Below are positions 54,820 through 63,114 of a stretch of DNA of 64,000 nt, in pieces. The stretch comes from Shimia aestuarii (lineage in GTDB: Bacteria > Pseudomonadota > Alphaproteobacteria > Rhodobacterales > Rhodobacteraceae). Under the pieces are notes generated by a model, which was not told the DNA's origin, did no database searches, and worked only from the letters and a program-made list of their open reading frames with translations. The position numbers and the translations under genes are program-made. Within the stretch, counting starts at the first letter, position 1, and each line of letters starts with the position of its first letter. The DNA lies in NCBI RefSeq assembly GCF_900114635.1, contig NZ_FOTQ01000001.1:124001-188000 (forward strand). The letters run 5' to 3'.

Positions 54820-55944
54820 TCAGCGTTTGAAATTGGCAGGCACAAGCGGCATCTTCGCCACCGTGACGGGCATCCGCTTGCCCCGTACCTCGCCAAAAAT
54901 CTCGGTTCCGGCAGCAGCTTGCGCGCTGCCGACATATCCCATGGCCACGGGCCCATTGAGCGTCGGGCCAAACCCGCCCGAGGTGACTTCGCCAATCGCG
55001 TCGCCCCCTTCGGCTTCGGCAAACAATTGCGTCCCGGCACGCATCGGCGCACGGCCCTGCGGTGCGAGGCCAACACGCTTGCGGGCCACGCCTTCGGCCA
55101 GATCCCCAAAAAGGCGCGAGGCCCCCGGAAATCCTCCCGCTCGGTCGCCTCCGGCACGGCGCACCTTCTGGATCGCCCAGGTGAGCCCGGCTTCGATCGG
55201 CGAGGTGCCCGCGTCAATATCATTCCCATAAAGGCACAGACCCGCCTCAAGCCGCAGACTGTCCCGCGCCCCAAGGCCAATCGCCTCAACCTCGTCCATC
55301 GCCAAAAGCGCGCGGCTCAGCGCCTCGGCCTCGGCGGCGGGCACCGAAATCTCGTAGCCGTCTTCCCCTGTATAGCCCGAGCGCGAAACCCAGCATTCCG
55401 CGCCATTCAGCGCAACCGTGGCCACATCCATGAAAGACATGCCTGCCACGTCCGCGTTCAGCCGCGCCAGCGCGGTTTCCGCCGCCGGCCCCTGCAACGC
55501 GATCAGCGCGCGGTCGGTGATCTCGGTCACGGTGACACCGGGCTCCAGAACGCTGCGCATCCGCGCAATGTCGCCTTCCTTGCAGGCGGCGTTGACCACG
55601 ACAAAAAGATGATCGCCCCGGTTGGCGAACATCAGGTCATCCTCGATGCCCCCGGCGCCGTTGGTGAACAGCCCATAGCGCTGGCGCCCTTCGCCAAGCC
55701 CCAGAACATCCATCGGCACCATTCTCTCGAACGCCCCGGCAATCGCCTCATAGGACGCTCCCCCCAGGATCACCTGCCCCATGTGGCTCACGTCGAACAG
55801 CCCTGCGGCGGCGCGGGTGTGCAGATGTTCCTTCATCACGCCCAGCCCGTATTGCACGGGCATCTCGTACCCGGCAAACGGCACCATCTTGGCGCCCAGC
55901 TCGACATGCAGATCGTAAAGCGGTGTGCGCTTCAATTCGCCCAT
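54820..55944 (-). CDS. gcvT: Aminomethyltransferase, T protein
   Basis: Tetrahydrofolate-dependent T protein, 374 residues, releasing ammonia and making methylene-THF. FDVSHMGQV, the [11 protein letters not shown] folate-binding stretch and [11 protein letters not shown] are typical. ATG 55944 is used because GGAG stands 8 bases upstream; the upstream in-frame codons add an unrelated leader. It is the first structural gene after the glycine riboswitch, which ends about 90 bases before the start. Confidence 0.94.
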   Translation of the reverse strand: MGELKRTPLYDLHVELGAKMVPFAGYEMPVQYGLGVMKEHLHTRAAAGLFDVSHMGQVILGGASYEAIAGAFERMVPMDVLGLGEGRQRYGLFTNGAGGIEDDLMFANRGDHLFVVVNAACKEGDIARMRSVLEPGVTVTEITDRALIALQGPAAETALARLNADVAGMSFMDVATVALNGAECWVSRSGYTGEDGYEISVPAAEAEALSRALLAMDEVEAIGLGARDSLRLEAGLCLYGNDIDAGTSPIEAGLTWAIQKVRRAGGDRAGGFPGASRLFGDLAEGVARKRVGLAPQGRAPMRAGTQLFAEAEGGDAIGEVTSGGFGPTLNGPVAMGYVGSAQAAAGTEIFGEVRGKRMPVTVAKMPLVPANFKR

Positions 55945-56032
55945 GGCTCTCGCTCCCGTCACTTCCGGCGCGTCCATGGCTCTGGTCACATCCGGCATCC
56001 CAATTTCGCGCAATTGCCCTGCGCGTGCGATG

Positions 56033-56195
56033 CCCCCTCTGTCCTTTGGCCTGAGATCGTTATCCCTTCGGCGGACGCATGTTTCGGCGCCTCTCTCCAG
56101 AGTTTTTTCAGATGGCGCGGTCCCTGCGGCCTGAGAGTTTCCGGGGCGGTTGCTCCTTCGGCACCGGAAACATCCGGTTCTCCCGAGTCATCTGT
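56033..56195 (-). promoter_or_regulatory. Tandem glycine riboswitch upstream of gcvT
   Basis: Two glycine aptamers in series on the minus strand. The first has ACTCGGGAGA, GCCGAAGGAGCAA and AAACTCTCAGG; the second has CTCTGGAGAGA, CGCCGAAGGGATAACGATC and CTCAGGCCAAAGGACAGAG. These conserved blocks are diagnostic. Glycine binding is expected to raise gcvTHP expression. Transcription must start in 56196-56260. Confidence 0.93.
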
Positions 56196-56260
56196 TGTCG
56201 CATACCGTAGTGTGCAGAAAACGCGCTGGCAAGCCGCAAAAAGGTCGCTTTTGGCGCGAT

Positions 56261-56707
56261 TTATGTCGCACAGGGTTCAGGCGCGAGAATACTGAGCAAA
56301 GCGCTGTTGTTGCAGACCAGCGCATCCAGTGTCACGTCATCGAGCCGCAGGTAGAATGCCTCGGCCGCATCCTGCAGTGCATAGCGCAGCCGACAGGCCG
56401 CCGTCAGCGGGCAGGAATTGTCCACATCGGCGAAACACTCGGTCAGCGGCACCGGCGCTTCCATGATCCGGAAAATCTCGCCAATGCTGATATCTGTCGC
56501 CGGGCGGGCCAGCTCCAGACCGCCATTGCGCCCGCGCTGGGTCTTGATGACCCCCATCTGGGCCAACTGGTTGATAACCTGGGCAAGGTGGTTTTCCGAG
56601 GCGTTGCAGCGCTCTGCGATCTCGTGTTTCGTGACCAACCGATCCGCATGTGCCGTACAAAACATCAGCACCCGAATCGCGATGTTGGTTCTTTTGGTGA
56701 TACGCAC
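56261..56707 (-). CDS. nsrR: Rrf2-family Fe-S regulator, NsrR-like
   Basis: 148 residues: an N-terminal Rrf2 winged helix (MRITKRTNIAIRVLMF) and a C-terminal cluster motif Cys91-x7-Cys99-x5-Cys105. That spacing fits the 4Fe-4S NsrR of Bacillus and Streptomyces. PACRL-like TAACRLRYAL follows, as in NsrR. It senses nitric oxide and represses NO-detoxification genes, none of which is in this window. The start is GTG 56707 with GAGG upstream. Confidence 0.82.
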   Translation of the reverse strand: MRITKRTNIAIRVLMFCTAHADRLVTKHEIAERCNASENHLAQVINQLAQMGVIKTQRGRNGGLELARPATDISIGEIFRIMEAPVPLTECFADVDNSCPLTAACRLRYALQDAAEAFYLRLDDVTLDALVCNNSALLSILAPEPCAT

Positions 56708-56773
56708 GGACGGTCCTCGCCATGGCTTGAAGTTCCGCTCTTTATGCAGCATGGCAAGGGTCAAGCAATTGAC

Positions 56774-57373
56774 ATGGATCAAGAGCACCAAGGGCGAATG
56801 CGCAAGAAAGACCCCTATTTCTTTGGCTATGGCAGCCTCGTGAACCGGGATACGCACCAGTATGGCGATACCCACCCGGCCCGACTCGGCGGTTGGCGGC
56901 GGATATGGCGCCATACCGACCTGCGTCCCGTGGCCTACCTGACCGTGGTGCCGGACCCGGATTGCGAAATCGATGGACTGATCGCGCATGTCCCCGGCGG
57001 TGATTGGGCCGCGCTGGATCAACGCGAACATGCCTATGACCGGGTCGACGCCAATGCCGCGATTACCCACCCCAAGCCCGACCCGATCGACGTGGCGGTC
57101 TATACCGTGCCGCATGGCAAACATGGGCAGCCCACGGTCGAGCATCCGGTGCTGCTGAGCTATATCGACGTGGTGGTTCAGGGCTATCTGCGCGAGTTCG
57201 GAGAGGCAGGGGTCGCGCGGTTCTTCAACACCACCGCCGGGTGGACCGCGCCGATCCTTGATGACCGCGCCGCGCCGATCTATCCCCGCCACCAAACCCT
57301 GTCGGGCGTGGAGCGCGACCTGGTGGATGATCACCTCAAGACCCTGAATGTTACGCTGATCGACAAGGCATAG
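56774..57373 (+). CDS. Gamma-glutamylcyclotransferase-fold protein
   Basis: A 199-residue protein with the GGCT signature FGYGSLVN near the N-terminus and LDQREHAYDRVDA in the position of the catalytic acidic region. Family members release 5-oxoproline from gamma-glutamyl peptides such as glutathione. ATG 56798 is a shorter possible start. The gene is divergent from the NsrR-like regulator by 66 bases. It is not a full ChaC match, so the substrate is uncertain. Confidence 0.72.
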   Translation: MDQEHQGRMRKKDPYFFGYGSLVNRDTHQYGDTHPARLGGWRRIWRHTDLRPVAYLTVVPDPDCEIDGLIAHVPGGDWAALDQREHAYDRVDANAAITHPKPDPIDVAVYTVPHGKHGQPTVEHPVLLSYIDVVVQGYLREFGEAGVARFFNTTAGWTAPILDDRAAPIYPRHQTLSGVERDLVDDHLKTLNVTLIDKA

Positions 57374-57426
57374 CGCTCCCGCCCCTTTGCACCGCGGCGT
57401 TGCCGCGCCTCAAAGCGTTGGGCGTG

Positions 57427-57443
57427 GCGCGCCTTTGGCGCGC
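57427..57443. terminator. Stem-loop between convergent GGCT-like gene and gltX
   Basis: GCGCGCC-TTT-GGCGCGC, a perfect 7-bp stem 54 bases after the plus-strand stop and 38 bases after the gltX stop. No T run follows, so termination is only suggested by position. Confidence 0.35.
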
Positions 57444-57481
57444 TAGCGTTTCCAGATCCAATCCGAACAATAAAACCCGCC

Positions 57482-58807
57482 TCAGCCGCGGGCCTTGACC
57501 ACCTGCAAGAGCGGCATCAGCGCCGACATGTCCGGCCCCGAACTCTGCCCGGTAAGCGCCTTGCGGAGCGGCATGAACAGCCCCTTGCCCTTGCGCCCGG
57601 TGGCCGCCTTGACCTCGGACGTCCACTTGCCCCAAGTCTCGTCATCAAACGGCCCCTCGGGCAACAGGGTCATCGCTTCTGCAATGAATTCCGCGTCCTC
57701 ATCGGCGATCTCCGGCTCTGCGCCATTGGCAAACAGATCCCACCACCCCTTGAGATCCTTGCGCGTGGTGATGTTCTCGCGCGTCACCTGCCAGAATCGT
57801 TCGGCCAGATTCTCCGGCACGCCCGCCGCCGCCACATCATCGGCCACCGCCGACAGGGGCTGTTCATGCAGGTACTTCGCGGTCAGCGGATAGAGGTCCT
57901 GCACGTCGAACTTGGTCGGAGCCGCCCCGAAATGCGACAGCTCGAACCCGTCCGCGATCTCGGCAAGGTCATTTCGGATCTCGACCGGGTCGCTCGACCC
58001 CAGCCGCGCCATCAGCGACAAGAGCGCCATCGGCTCCACCCCGGCCTCGCGCAGGTCGCGCAGGGCCAGCGTGCCAAGGCGCTTGGATAGCGCCTCGCCC
58101 TGCGGGCCCGTCAACAGCGAGTGGTGCGCGAAATTCGGCACACCGCCGCCCAGCGCCTCGATGATCTGGATCTGCGTGGCGGTATTGGTCACATGGTCCG
58201 ATCCGCGCACCACGTCGGTAATCCCGAAATCAATGTCGTCACAGACCGACGCCAGCGTGTAAAGGAACTGTCCGTCGCCCTTGATCAGCACCGGATCGCT
58301 GACGCTGGCCGCGTCGATCGAGCGATGTCCGAGAATGCCGTCCTCCCACTCGATCCGCTCATGATCCAGCTTGAAGCGCCAATGGCCACTGCCCCGCTCT
58401 GCGCGCAGCTTGTCCTTTTCGGCCTCGGACAGCGCGAGCGCCGAGCGGTCATAAACCGGCGGCTTGCCCATGTTGAGCTGCTTCTTGCGCTTGAGGTCCA
58501 GCTCGGTCGGGGTTTCGAAACACTCGTAGAACCGCCCCATGTCGCGCAGCTGCTGGGCAGCTTCTTCGTAGCGCTCAAGCCGGTCCGACTGTTTCTCGAT
58601 CCGGTCCCAGGTCAGGCCAAGCCATTCCAGGTCCTGCTGGATCGCGTCCACGTATTCCTGCTTGGACCGCTCGGGATCGGTGTCGTCGATCCGCAGGATG
58701 AACGTCCCACCTGCCCTGCGGGCGATCAGGTGGTTCATCAGCGCGGTACGCAGGTTGCCAACGTGGATATAACCGGTGGGCGACGGGGCAAAACGGGTGG
58801 TGGTCAT
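57482..58807 (-). CDS. gltX: Glutamate-tRNA ligase
   Basis: Class I aminoacyl-tRNA synthetase, 441 residues. The HIGH region is APSPTGYIHVGN and the KMSKS loop is EALSKRLG. The C-terminal anticodon domain is somewhat short, as in alphaproteobacteria that carry two GluRS genes. ATG 58807 follows AGGAG. It could be the GluRS2-type enzyme charging tRNA-Gln; motif reading alone does not settle this. The 217 bases upstream show no gene. Confidence 0.92.
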   Translation of the reverse strand: MTTTRFAPSPTGYIHVGNLRTALMNHLIARRAGGTFILRIDDTDPERSKQEYVDAIQQDLEWLGLTWDRIEKQSDRLERYEEAAQQLRDMGRFYECFETPTELDLKRKKQLNMGKPPVYDRSALALSEAEKDKLRAERGSGHWRFKLDHERIEWEDGILGHRSIDAASVSDPVLIKGDGQFLYTLASVCDDIDFGITDVVRGSDHVTNTATQIQIIEALGGGVPNFAHHSLLTGPQGEALSKRLGTLALRDLREAGVEPMALLSLMARLGSSDPVEIRNDLAEIADGFELSHFGAAPTKFDVQDLYPLTAKYLHEQPLSAVADDVAAAGVPENLAERFWQVTRENITTRKDLKGWWDLFANGAEPEIADEDAEFIAEAMTLLPEGPFDDETWGKWTSEVKAATGRKGKGLFMPLRKALTGQSSGPDMSALMPLLQVVKARG

Positions 58808-59024
58808 CTCATACTCCTGTTGCGGCTCCCCATTCCACAACTGGCGCGCTTTGTCCACTCCGGCGAACGCGGCCTTACCCGATTCGCCGCAACCGGTAAG
58901 CGATCTGATGTGATATCGCAGGCACGCCTGGCCCCGTATCGTCAGAGCACGCAATGATCCCCGCCTGCCCGCCGGATTACACAGCTTGCAAGGGCACCCG
59001 AACCGTCACTTCTGAAGTTCGAAG

Positions 59025-60059
59025 TCAGAGCAGGGCGTCACTCAACCCATCTCTCAGAGCTTGCAGTGTCGGAACAGATCTGCGCCGCAACATGGCGACC
59101 GCCTTTTCGTCAATCGGGTCGGGCGCCGGGTCAAAACGTGCGCAAAGACTGGGATCGTCGAAACGTGCAACAAGATCACTTCGGTCAATTCTTTTCATGA
59201 AGTTCTTGTTCTTGTTGGTATTGATCAGCACCGTCGATCGCACACCATACATCGTTGCGACGACTGTGCCGTGAAACTTCATGCTGACAAGCGCGGTGCA
59301 CCCACCGATCGCCCGGCTCAAGTCGTCTTCGCACTCGGATCGGACAATCTCCTTCTCGCCCACCACGCCGACAGCATCGGCAGCGTCTCTTTCCCCGACG
59401 ATACCCGTCCCCAGGATGATGTGCCGAATCCGCCAGCCCCGCGACCTCTGCTGCTCCGCCAGAGCATTGATCATCGAGTAATCGTCCTCCATTCCCGGTC
59501 TTTGCCGTGTCACGACACCAAGAACTGGCTCATTCGTCGGGGGGTGTGCAGGCGGCAACGTCAGCGCACATACGATATCAGGTGTTTCGGTCACGCCAAC
59601 TGCGGGAGCAAGCCTGTCGGAAATCCACTGCGCTGACTGCTGATCTCTCGCATTCACCATGCGCACGTTGGGATGGTTCAGGAACGCCCTGTACTTTTTT
59701 GTCAGCCACTCCTTTTCCTGAAAACGCGCGCTCGGACGTATCGGGACGCCGATACCAACGACAAAGACCGGCTTCTCAAGGAAATGCTTGCTGAAGTATC
59801 GCGGATCAAGGTTCCAGGGTTGCAGAATATCTCCGCCCCCCACAACGATGGCATCGACTTCTGCGACCACCTCGGTTATCGGGCGGCTGAAATGGGGTTT
59901 GGTCAACAAGTCCGCCATGACCACCAGATCGAACCGATCGCCAAGGTACTCCTTGAAAACGCTGACAAACAACTCGTCGCCATAGTTGCCGTGGCCAAAG
60001 AACCCAGCCAGTCCGACAACAGGCCTGTTCCCCTCCGGTTTGCTGGGGTTTACTACCAT
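59025..60059 (-). CDS. Polysaccharide pyruvyl transferase family protein
   Basis: A 344-residue protein of the CsaB/WcaK family, which transfers pyruvyl from phosphoenolpyruvate to sugars. The N-terminal GFFGHGNYGDELF and the C-terminal VSMKFHGTVVATMYG with catalytic-type His are conserved. No glycosyltransferase or export genes adjoin, so it is an orphan. The codon and base use are slightly less GC-extreme than the neighbours, hinting at separate origin. Confidence 0.8.
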   Translation of the reverse strand: MVVNPSKPEGNRPVVGLAGFFGHGNYGDELFVSVFKEYLGDRFDLVVMADLLTKPHFSRPITEVVAEVDAIVVGGGDILQPWNLDPRYFSKHFLEKPVFVVGIGVPIRPSARFQEKEWLTKKYRAFLNHPNVRMVNARDQQSAQWISDRLAPAVGVTETPDIVCALTLPPAHPPTNEPVLGVVTRQRPGMEDDYSMINALAEQQRSRGWRIRHIILGTGIVGERDAADAVGVVGEKEIVRSECEDDLSRAIGGCTALVSMKFHGTVVATMYGVRSTVLINTNKNKNFMKRIDRSDLVARFDDPSLCARFDPAPDPIDEKAVAMLRRRSVPTLQALRDGLSDALL

Positions 60060-60739
60060 CTGGATCCTTCCTGCTTTTGGCTATTCTTGCATCGACGCCA
60101 GTAGGCGGCCAGCGGTTTCGAGGCACCGCCAGGGTTTTTTCAATCTCTCCCCATTGCGATCTCCTGGCCGTCCGCTACCGCCCCGTGCAGAGCTGGATAC
60201 CCGGCATTCCTTTTGCTGCCCTTTGCTGCGCGGCGGGTGCACCGGCCAAACCATCACCAGACCACAGCCATCCCGCGTGAAAACCGATCCTGCGCCATAG
60301 GGCCGCAATCCTGTCAAAACACAAGAAGCCACACGATCACGCGCTCCAGGCGCGCCCAGACCTGTTCGCATCTGTTGGCGCGCCGCTCCGGCCTGCGACC
60401 GATCCGGGACAAGGCGTCGAAACCTTCCAGTCCTTCGAATTGGCCGGGGGTCGCACCACAGCGCCCTCTGCCCGCCATGACCTAGGACGAGACCGCCATT
60501 GCCCCGGGCAACGCGCCCGACGCCGGGACAGGTCATCGCCGCCACGGTTGACGCAGGCGACGAAGTTGGCCAGCGTGAGAGCACGGGCACTGGATCCGAG
60601 ATCAAAGGCGCACAGGTGCTGAACATTCTGGAAAAGGGGCAGAGCGCAGCACGCTTGGCGCCCATTGCAACCGCAAGAGCCGCTGAGGCGTGATGACACA
60701 CGGTTCAACAACCGCAACTGACCAATCTTGAGGAGCCAC
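60060..60739. other. 680-bp region without a convincing gene
   Basis: Open frames on both strands are present but have no ribosome site, no hydrophobic or domain pattern and no family resemblance that I can identify. A frame at 60499-60693 with a TTG start has some protein-like alternation (GQVIAATVDAGDEVG) and may be a remnant of a decayed gene. Nothing else is seen. Confidence 0.5.
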
Positions 60740-61192
60740 ATGACACACTGGCCCACACGTATCGCTTTTCTGCTGCTCGTCATGGGCGGCGGCATCCTGA
60801 TCGGAACGCTCACCGCGCCGGGCGCGTGGTACGCCGCGCTCGACAAGCCCCCCTTCAACCCGCCCAACTGGATCTTTGGCCCGGTCTGGACAGCGCTCTA
60901 CGTGTTGATCGCCATGGTGGGTTGGCGCCAGTTCGAGGCGGACAGAGGTGGGACTTTGATGAAGCTCTGGTGGGCGCAGTTGGGTCTCAACTTCCTGTGG
61001 TCGCCTGCATTTTTCGTGTTGCAACTGCCGTGGCTGGCCTTCGTGATCATCATCGCGCTGTTGCTGGCGATCTTGTCTTTCCTGCGCCGCGCATGGGGCC
61101 GCGACAGGGTATCGGCATGGGCTTTCGTACCCTACCTCGCATGGGTCGCCTTCGCGAGCGCCCTCAACCTGTCGATCGCCATTCTGAACTGA
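60740..61192 (+). CDS. tspO: TspO/MBR family tryptophan-rich sensory protein
   Basis: A 150-residue membrane protein with five helices. The conserved PPFNPPNWIFGPVWTALY, WWAQLGLNFLWSPAFF and C-terminal AFASALNLSIAILN are those of bacterial TspO, which binds porphyrins and in Rhodobacter moderates photosynthesis gene expression. GAGGAG stands 4 bases before ATG 60740. No carotenoid genes are beside it here. Confidence 0.93.
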   Translation: MTHWPTRIAFLLLVMGGGILIGTLTAPGAWYAALDKPPFNPPNWIFGPVWTALYVLIAMVGWRQFEADRGGTLMKLWWAQLGLNFLWSPAFFVLQLPWLAFVIIIALLLAILSFLRRAWGRDRVSAWAFVPYLAWVAFASALNLSIAILN

Positions 61193-61194
61193 CG

Positions 61195-61623
61195 TTAGCG
61201 CGGCGACACCGGCCAGATGGCATCCAGATCCCGCAGCCCCGCCCGGATCAGCTCTTCCAGCACCGCCAGGTCGATATCGGTCAGTTTGTTCACGTAAAGG
61301 CAACTCTTGCCCAGCTTGTGCTTGCCCAGCCGTGCAAGGATGTCGCCGTAATCCTGGTAACCGGGCAGGATATAGATCGAAAGACGCGCCTTGCGCGGAC
61401 TAAAGCCGGTGGCAAGGAAATCGCCCTTGCGTCCCGAGGCATAGGTATAGTGGTACCGTCCGAACCCAATGATCGAAGGTCCCCACATCACCGCAGGAAA
61501 CCCGGTTGTCCGGGTGAACAGGTCGAGCAGAACCCGCCCTTCTTCGCGCCGCCGCTCTGGCAGGACACCATCGAGGAACACCCTTGGGTCGGCGCCAGTC
61601 GGACCGGTGCTGTTCCCGCTCAT
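61195..61623 (-). CDS. DUF1801 family protein
   Basis: A 142-residue protein with the family core MWGPSIIGFGRYHYTYASGR and LGKHKLGKSCLYVNKL. The DUF1801 fold is small and of unknown biochemical role. It is convergent with tspO, with stops 2 bases apart. Confidence 0.8.
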   Translation of the reverse strand: MSGNSTGPTGADPRVFLDGVLPERRREEGRVLLDLFTRTTGFPAVMWGPSIIGFGRYHYTYASGRKGDFLATGFSPRKARLSIYILPGYQDYGDILARLGKHKLGKSCLYVNKLTDIDLAVLEELIRAGLRDLDAIWPVSPR

Positions 61624-61704
61624 GAAGACACCTCCTCAATGTCACGCGATCCCGGGTCCCTTGTCCGCAGCGCCCAGGGCATCACCTGCCCCCGATCCGG
61701 CTGC

Positions 61705-61905
61705 CTAGACGCTCACCGGCTTGATCAGGGTACCCAGGTAATCGCGTGTCTCCTGGTCCCAATCTGCTGGCTCCTCGTCATGGGCCACCCGTGCATGCAG
61801 CTCCATCAACTTCCAGACCTCGTCCCGTGTCTCGGCCACGACACTCGCGGGACAAGCCTCCATTCCTTCGCAGTCCCGGCAGGCATAAGAAAAAGCGTTG
61901 GTCAT
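61705..61905 (-). CDS. DUF1059-type small metal-binding protein
   Basis: A 66-residue protein with YACRDCEGMEACPASV, a CxxC plus a third Cys, followed by HARVAHDEEPADW, the pattern of DUF1059 small proteins with a probable metal site. ATG 61905 follows GGGGGA. The 158 bases between it and the divergent metallo-beta-lactamase gene contain nothing else evident. Confidence 0.7.
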   Translation of the reverse strand: MTNAFSYACRDCEGMEACPASVVAETRDEVWKLMELHARVAHDEEPADWDQETRDYLGTLIKPVSV

Positions 61906-62063
61906 GATGTCCCCCTTTCCAACAAGGGCGCAGCATAGCACAAATGCCCCTTTTTCGCCATTTGCCCCCGACGCTCGACGCCCCATCAAATCCGCGTGAC
62001 CGGTCATCCAAATGTCAGATTCTCACGTAACTTGAAGATACCAACGCCAACAGGAGATTCATC

Positions 62064-62993
62064 ATGCTGAAAACACCCGCCCTTTCACGCCGTCACGTCC
62101 TGCTGGGCGCGGCAGCCCTTCCACTGGCCGCCGCTGCCACCCGCCCTGCGCTTGCCGGGGCCGAGATGATGGGCATCGGCGCGACCCGGTTCAACCGCAT
62201 GAAACTAGGGAATTTCGAAGTCACCACTCTCCTCGCAGGCACCCGTACGGTGGAAAGCCCGCAAGCCATTTTCGGCATGAACGCCACCCCGGCAGAATTC
62301 GCCGCCGCCTCGAACGCGGCCAATATTCCGACCGACGCTGCCCAGTTTTTCTTTACTCCGACGGTGGTTAACACCGGCGCCGAACTGGTGCTGTTCGATA
62401 CCGGCCTCGCGCCCGACGCCATGACTGCCGCGCTGGCCGCTGCCGGCTACAGCCCCGAGCAGATCGATGTCGTGGTCATCACCCATATGCATGGCGACCA
62501 TGTCGGCGGCGTCGCCGGAGACGCGGGCATGACCTTCCCCAATGCGCGTCACGTCACCGGGTCGACCGAATTCGACGCATGGGCCGCCACCGACAAGAAC
62601 AAGGCCTTCGAGGCCAAGATCCGCCCCAACGCCGACCGGTTCGACATGATCGCACCGGGTGATGCGGTGGTTTCAGGCGTCACGGCGATGAACGCCTTTG
62701 GCCACACGCCGGGCCACATGGCCTACATGATCGAAAGCGAGGGCAAGCAGCTGGTCATCGCCGCCGATTTCGCCAACCATTACGTCTGGTCCCTGTCCTA
62801 TCCGGACTGGGAGGTGAAGTTCGACATGGACAAGACCGCCGCCGCCGCCACCCGCAAGAAGATGCTGGACATGATGGCCACCGAACGCCTGCCCTTCATC
62901 GGCTACCACATGCCGTGGCCCGCCGTCGGCTATGTCGAAACCCGCGACTCGGCCTTCCATTATGTCCCGGCCAGCTACCAGCTGATGCTCTGA
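62064..62993 (+). CDS. Tat-exported metallo-beta-lactamase fold hydrolase
   Basis: A 309-residue protein with a twin-arginine type signal (SRRHVLLGAAALPLAAAA, cut near ALA/GA at about residue 31). The MBL fold carries THMHGDHVGG (HxHxDH) and later His/Asp ligands in FGHTPGHMAY, AADFANH and GYHMPWP. Relatives include lactonases, sulfatases and class B3-like hydrolases; no substrate can be assigned. AGGAG precedes the ATG. Confidence 0.85.
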   Translation: MLKTPALSRRHVLLGAAALPLAAAATRPALAGAEMMGIGATRFNRMKLGNFEVTTLLAGTRTVESPQAIFGMNATPAEFAAASNAANIPTDAAQFFFTPTVVNTGAELVLFDTGLAPDAMTAALAAAGYSPEQIDVVVITHMHGDHVGGVAGDAGMTFPNARHVTGSTEFDAWAATDKNKAFEAKIRPNADRFDMIAPGDAVVSGVTAMNAFGHTPGHMAYMIESEGKQLVIAADFANHYVWSLSYPDWEVKFDMDKTAAAATRKKMLDMMATERLPFIGYHMPWPAVGYVETRDSAFHYVPASYQLML

Positions 62994-63042
62994 CACCCCG
63001 AAAAGGGCTTGCAGGCGGGGCGTGCCCCCAGCGTTCGACCCG

Positions 63043-63107
63043 CCTCTTTCTTTTTCCGGAAATACCCCGGGGGAGTCGCCGCGTGCGGCGGCGGGGGCAG
63101 CGCCCCC
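63043..63107 (+). repeat. Intergenic hairpin repeat, copy E
   Basis: CCTCTTTCTTTTTCCGGAAA, CCCCGGGGGA, then an 8-bp hairpin GTCGCCGC-GT-GCGGCGGC (one T-G pair, 63075-63092) and the constant GGGGGC-AGC-GCCCCC (63093-63107). It lies between convergent gene ends, like copies C and D. Confidence 0.75.
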
Positions 63108-63114
63108 ATAAGCC

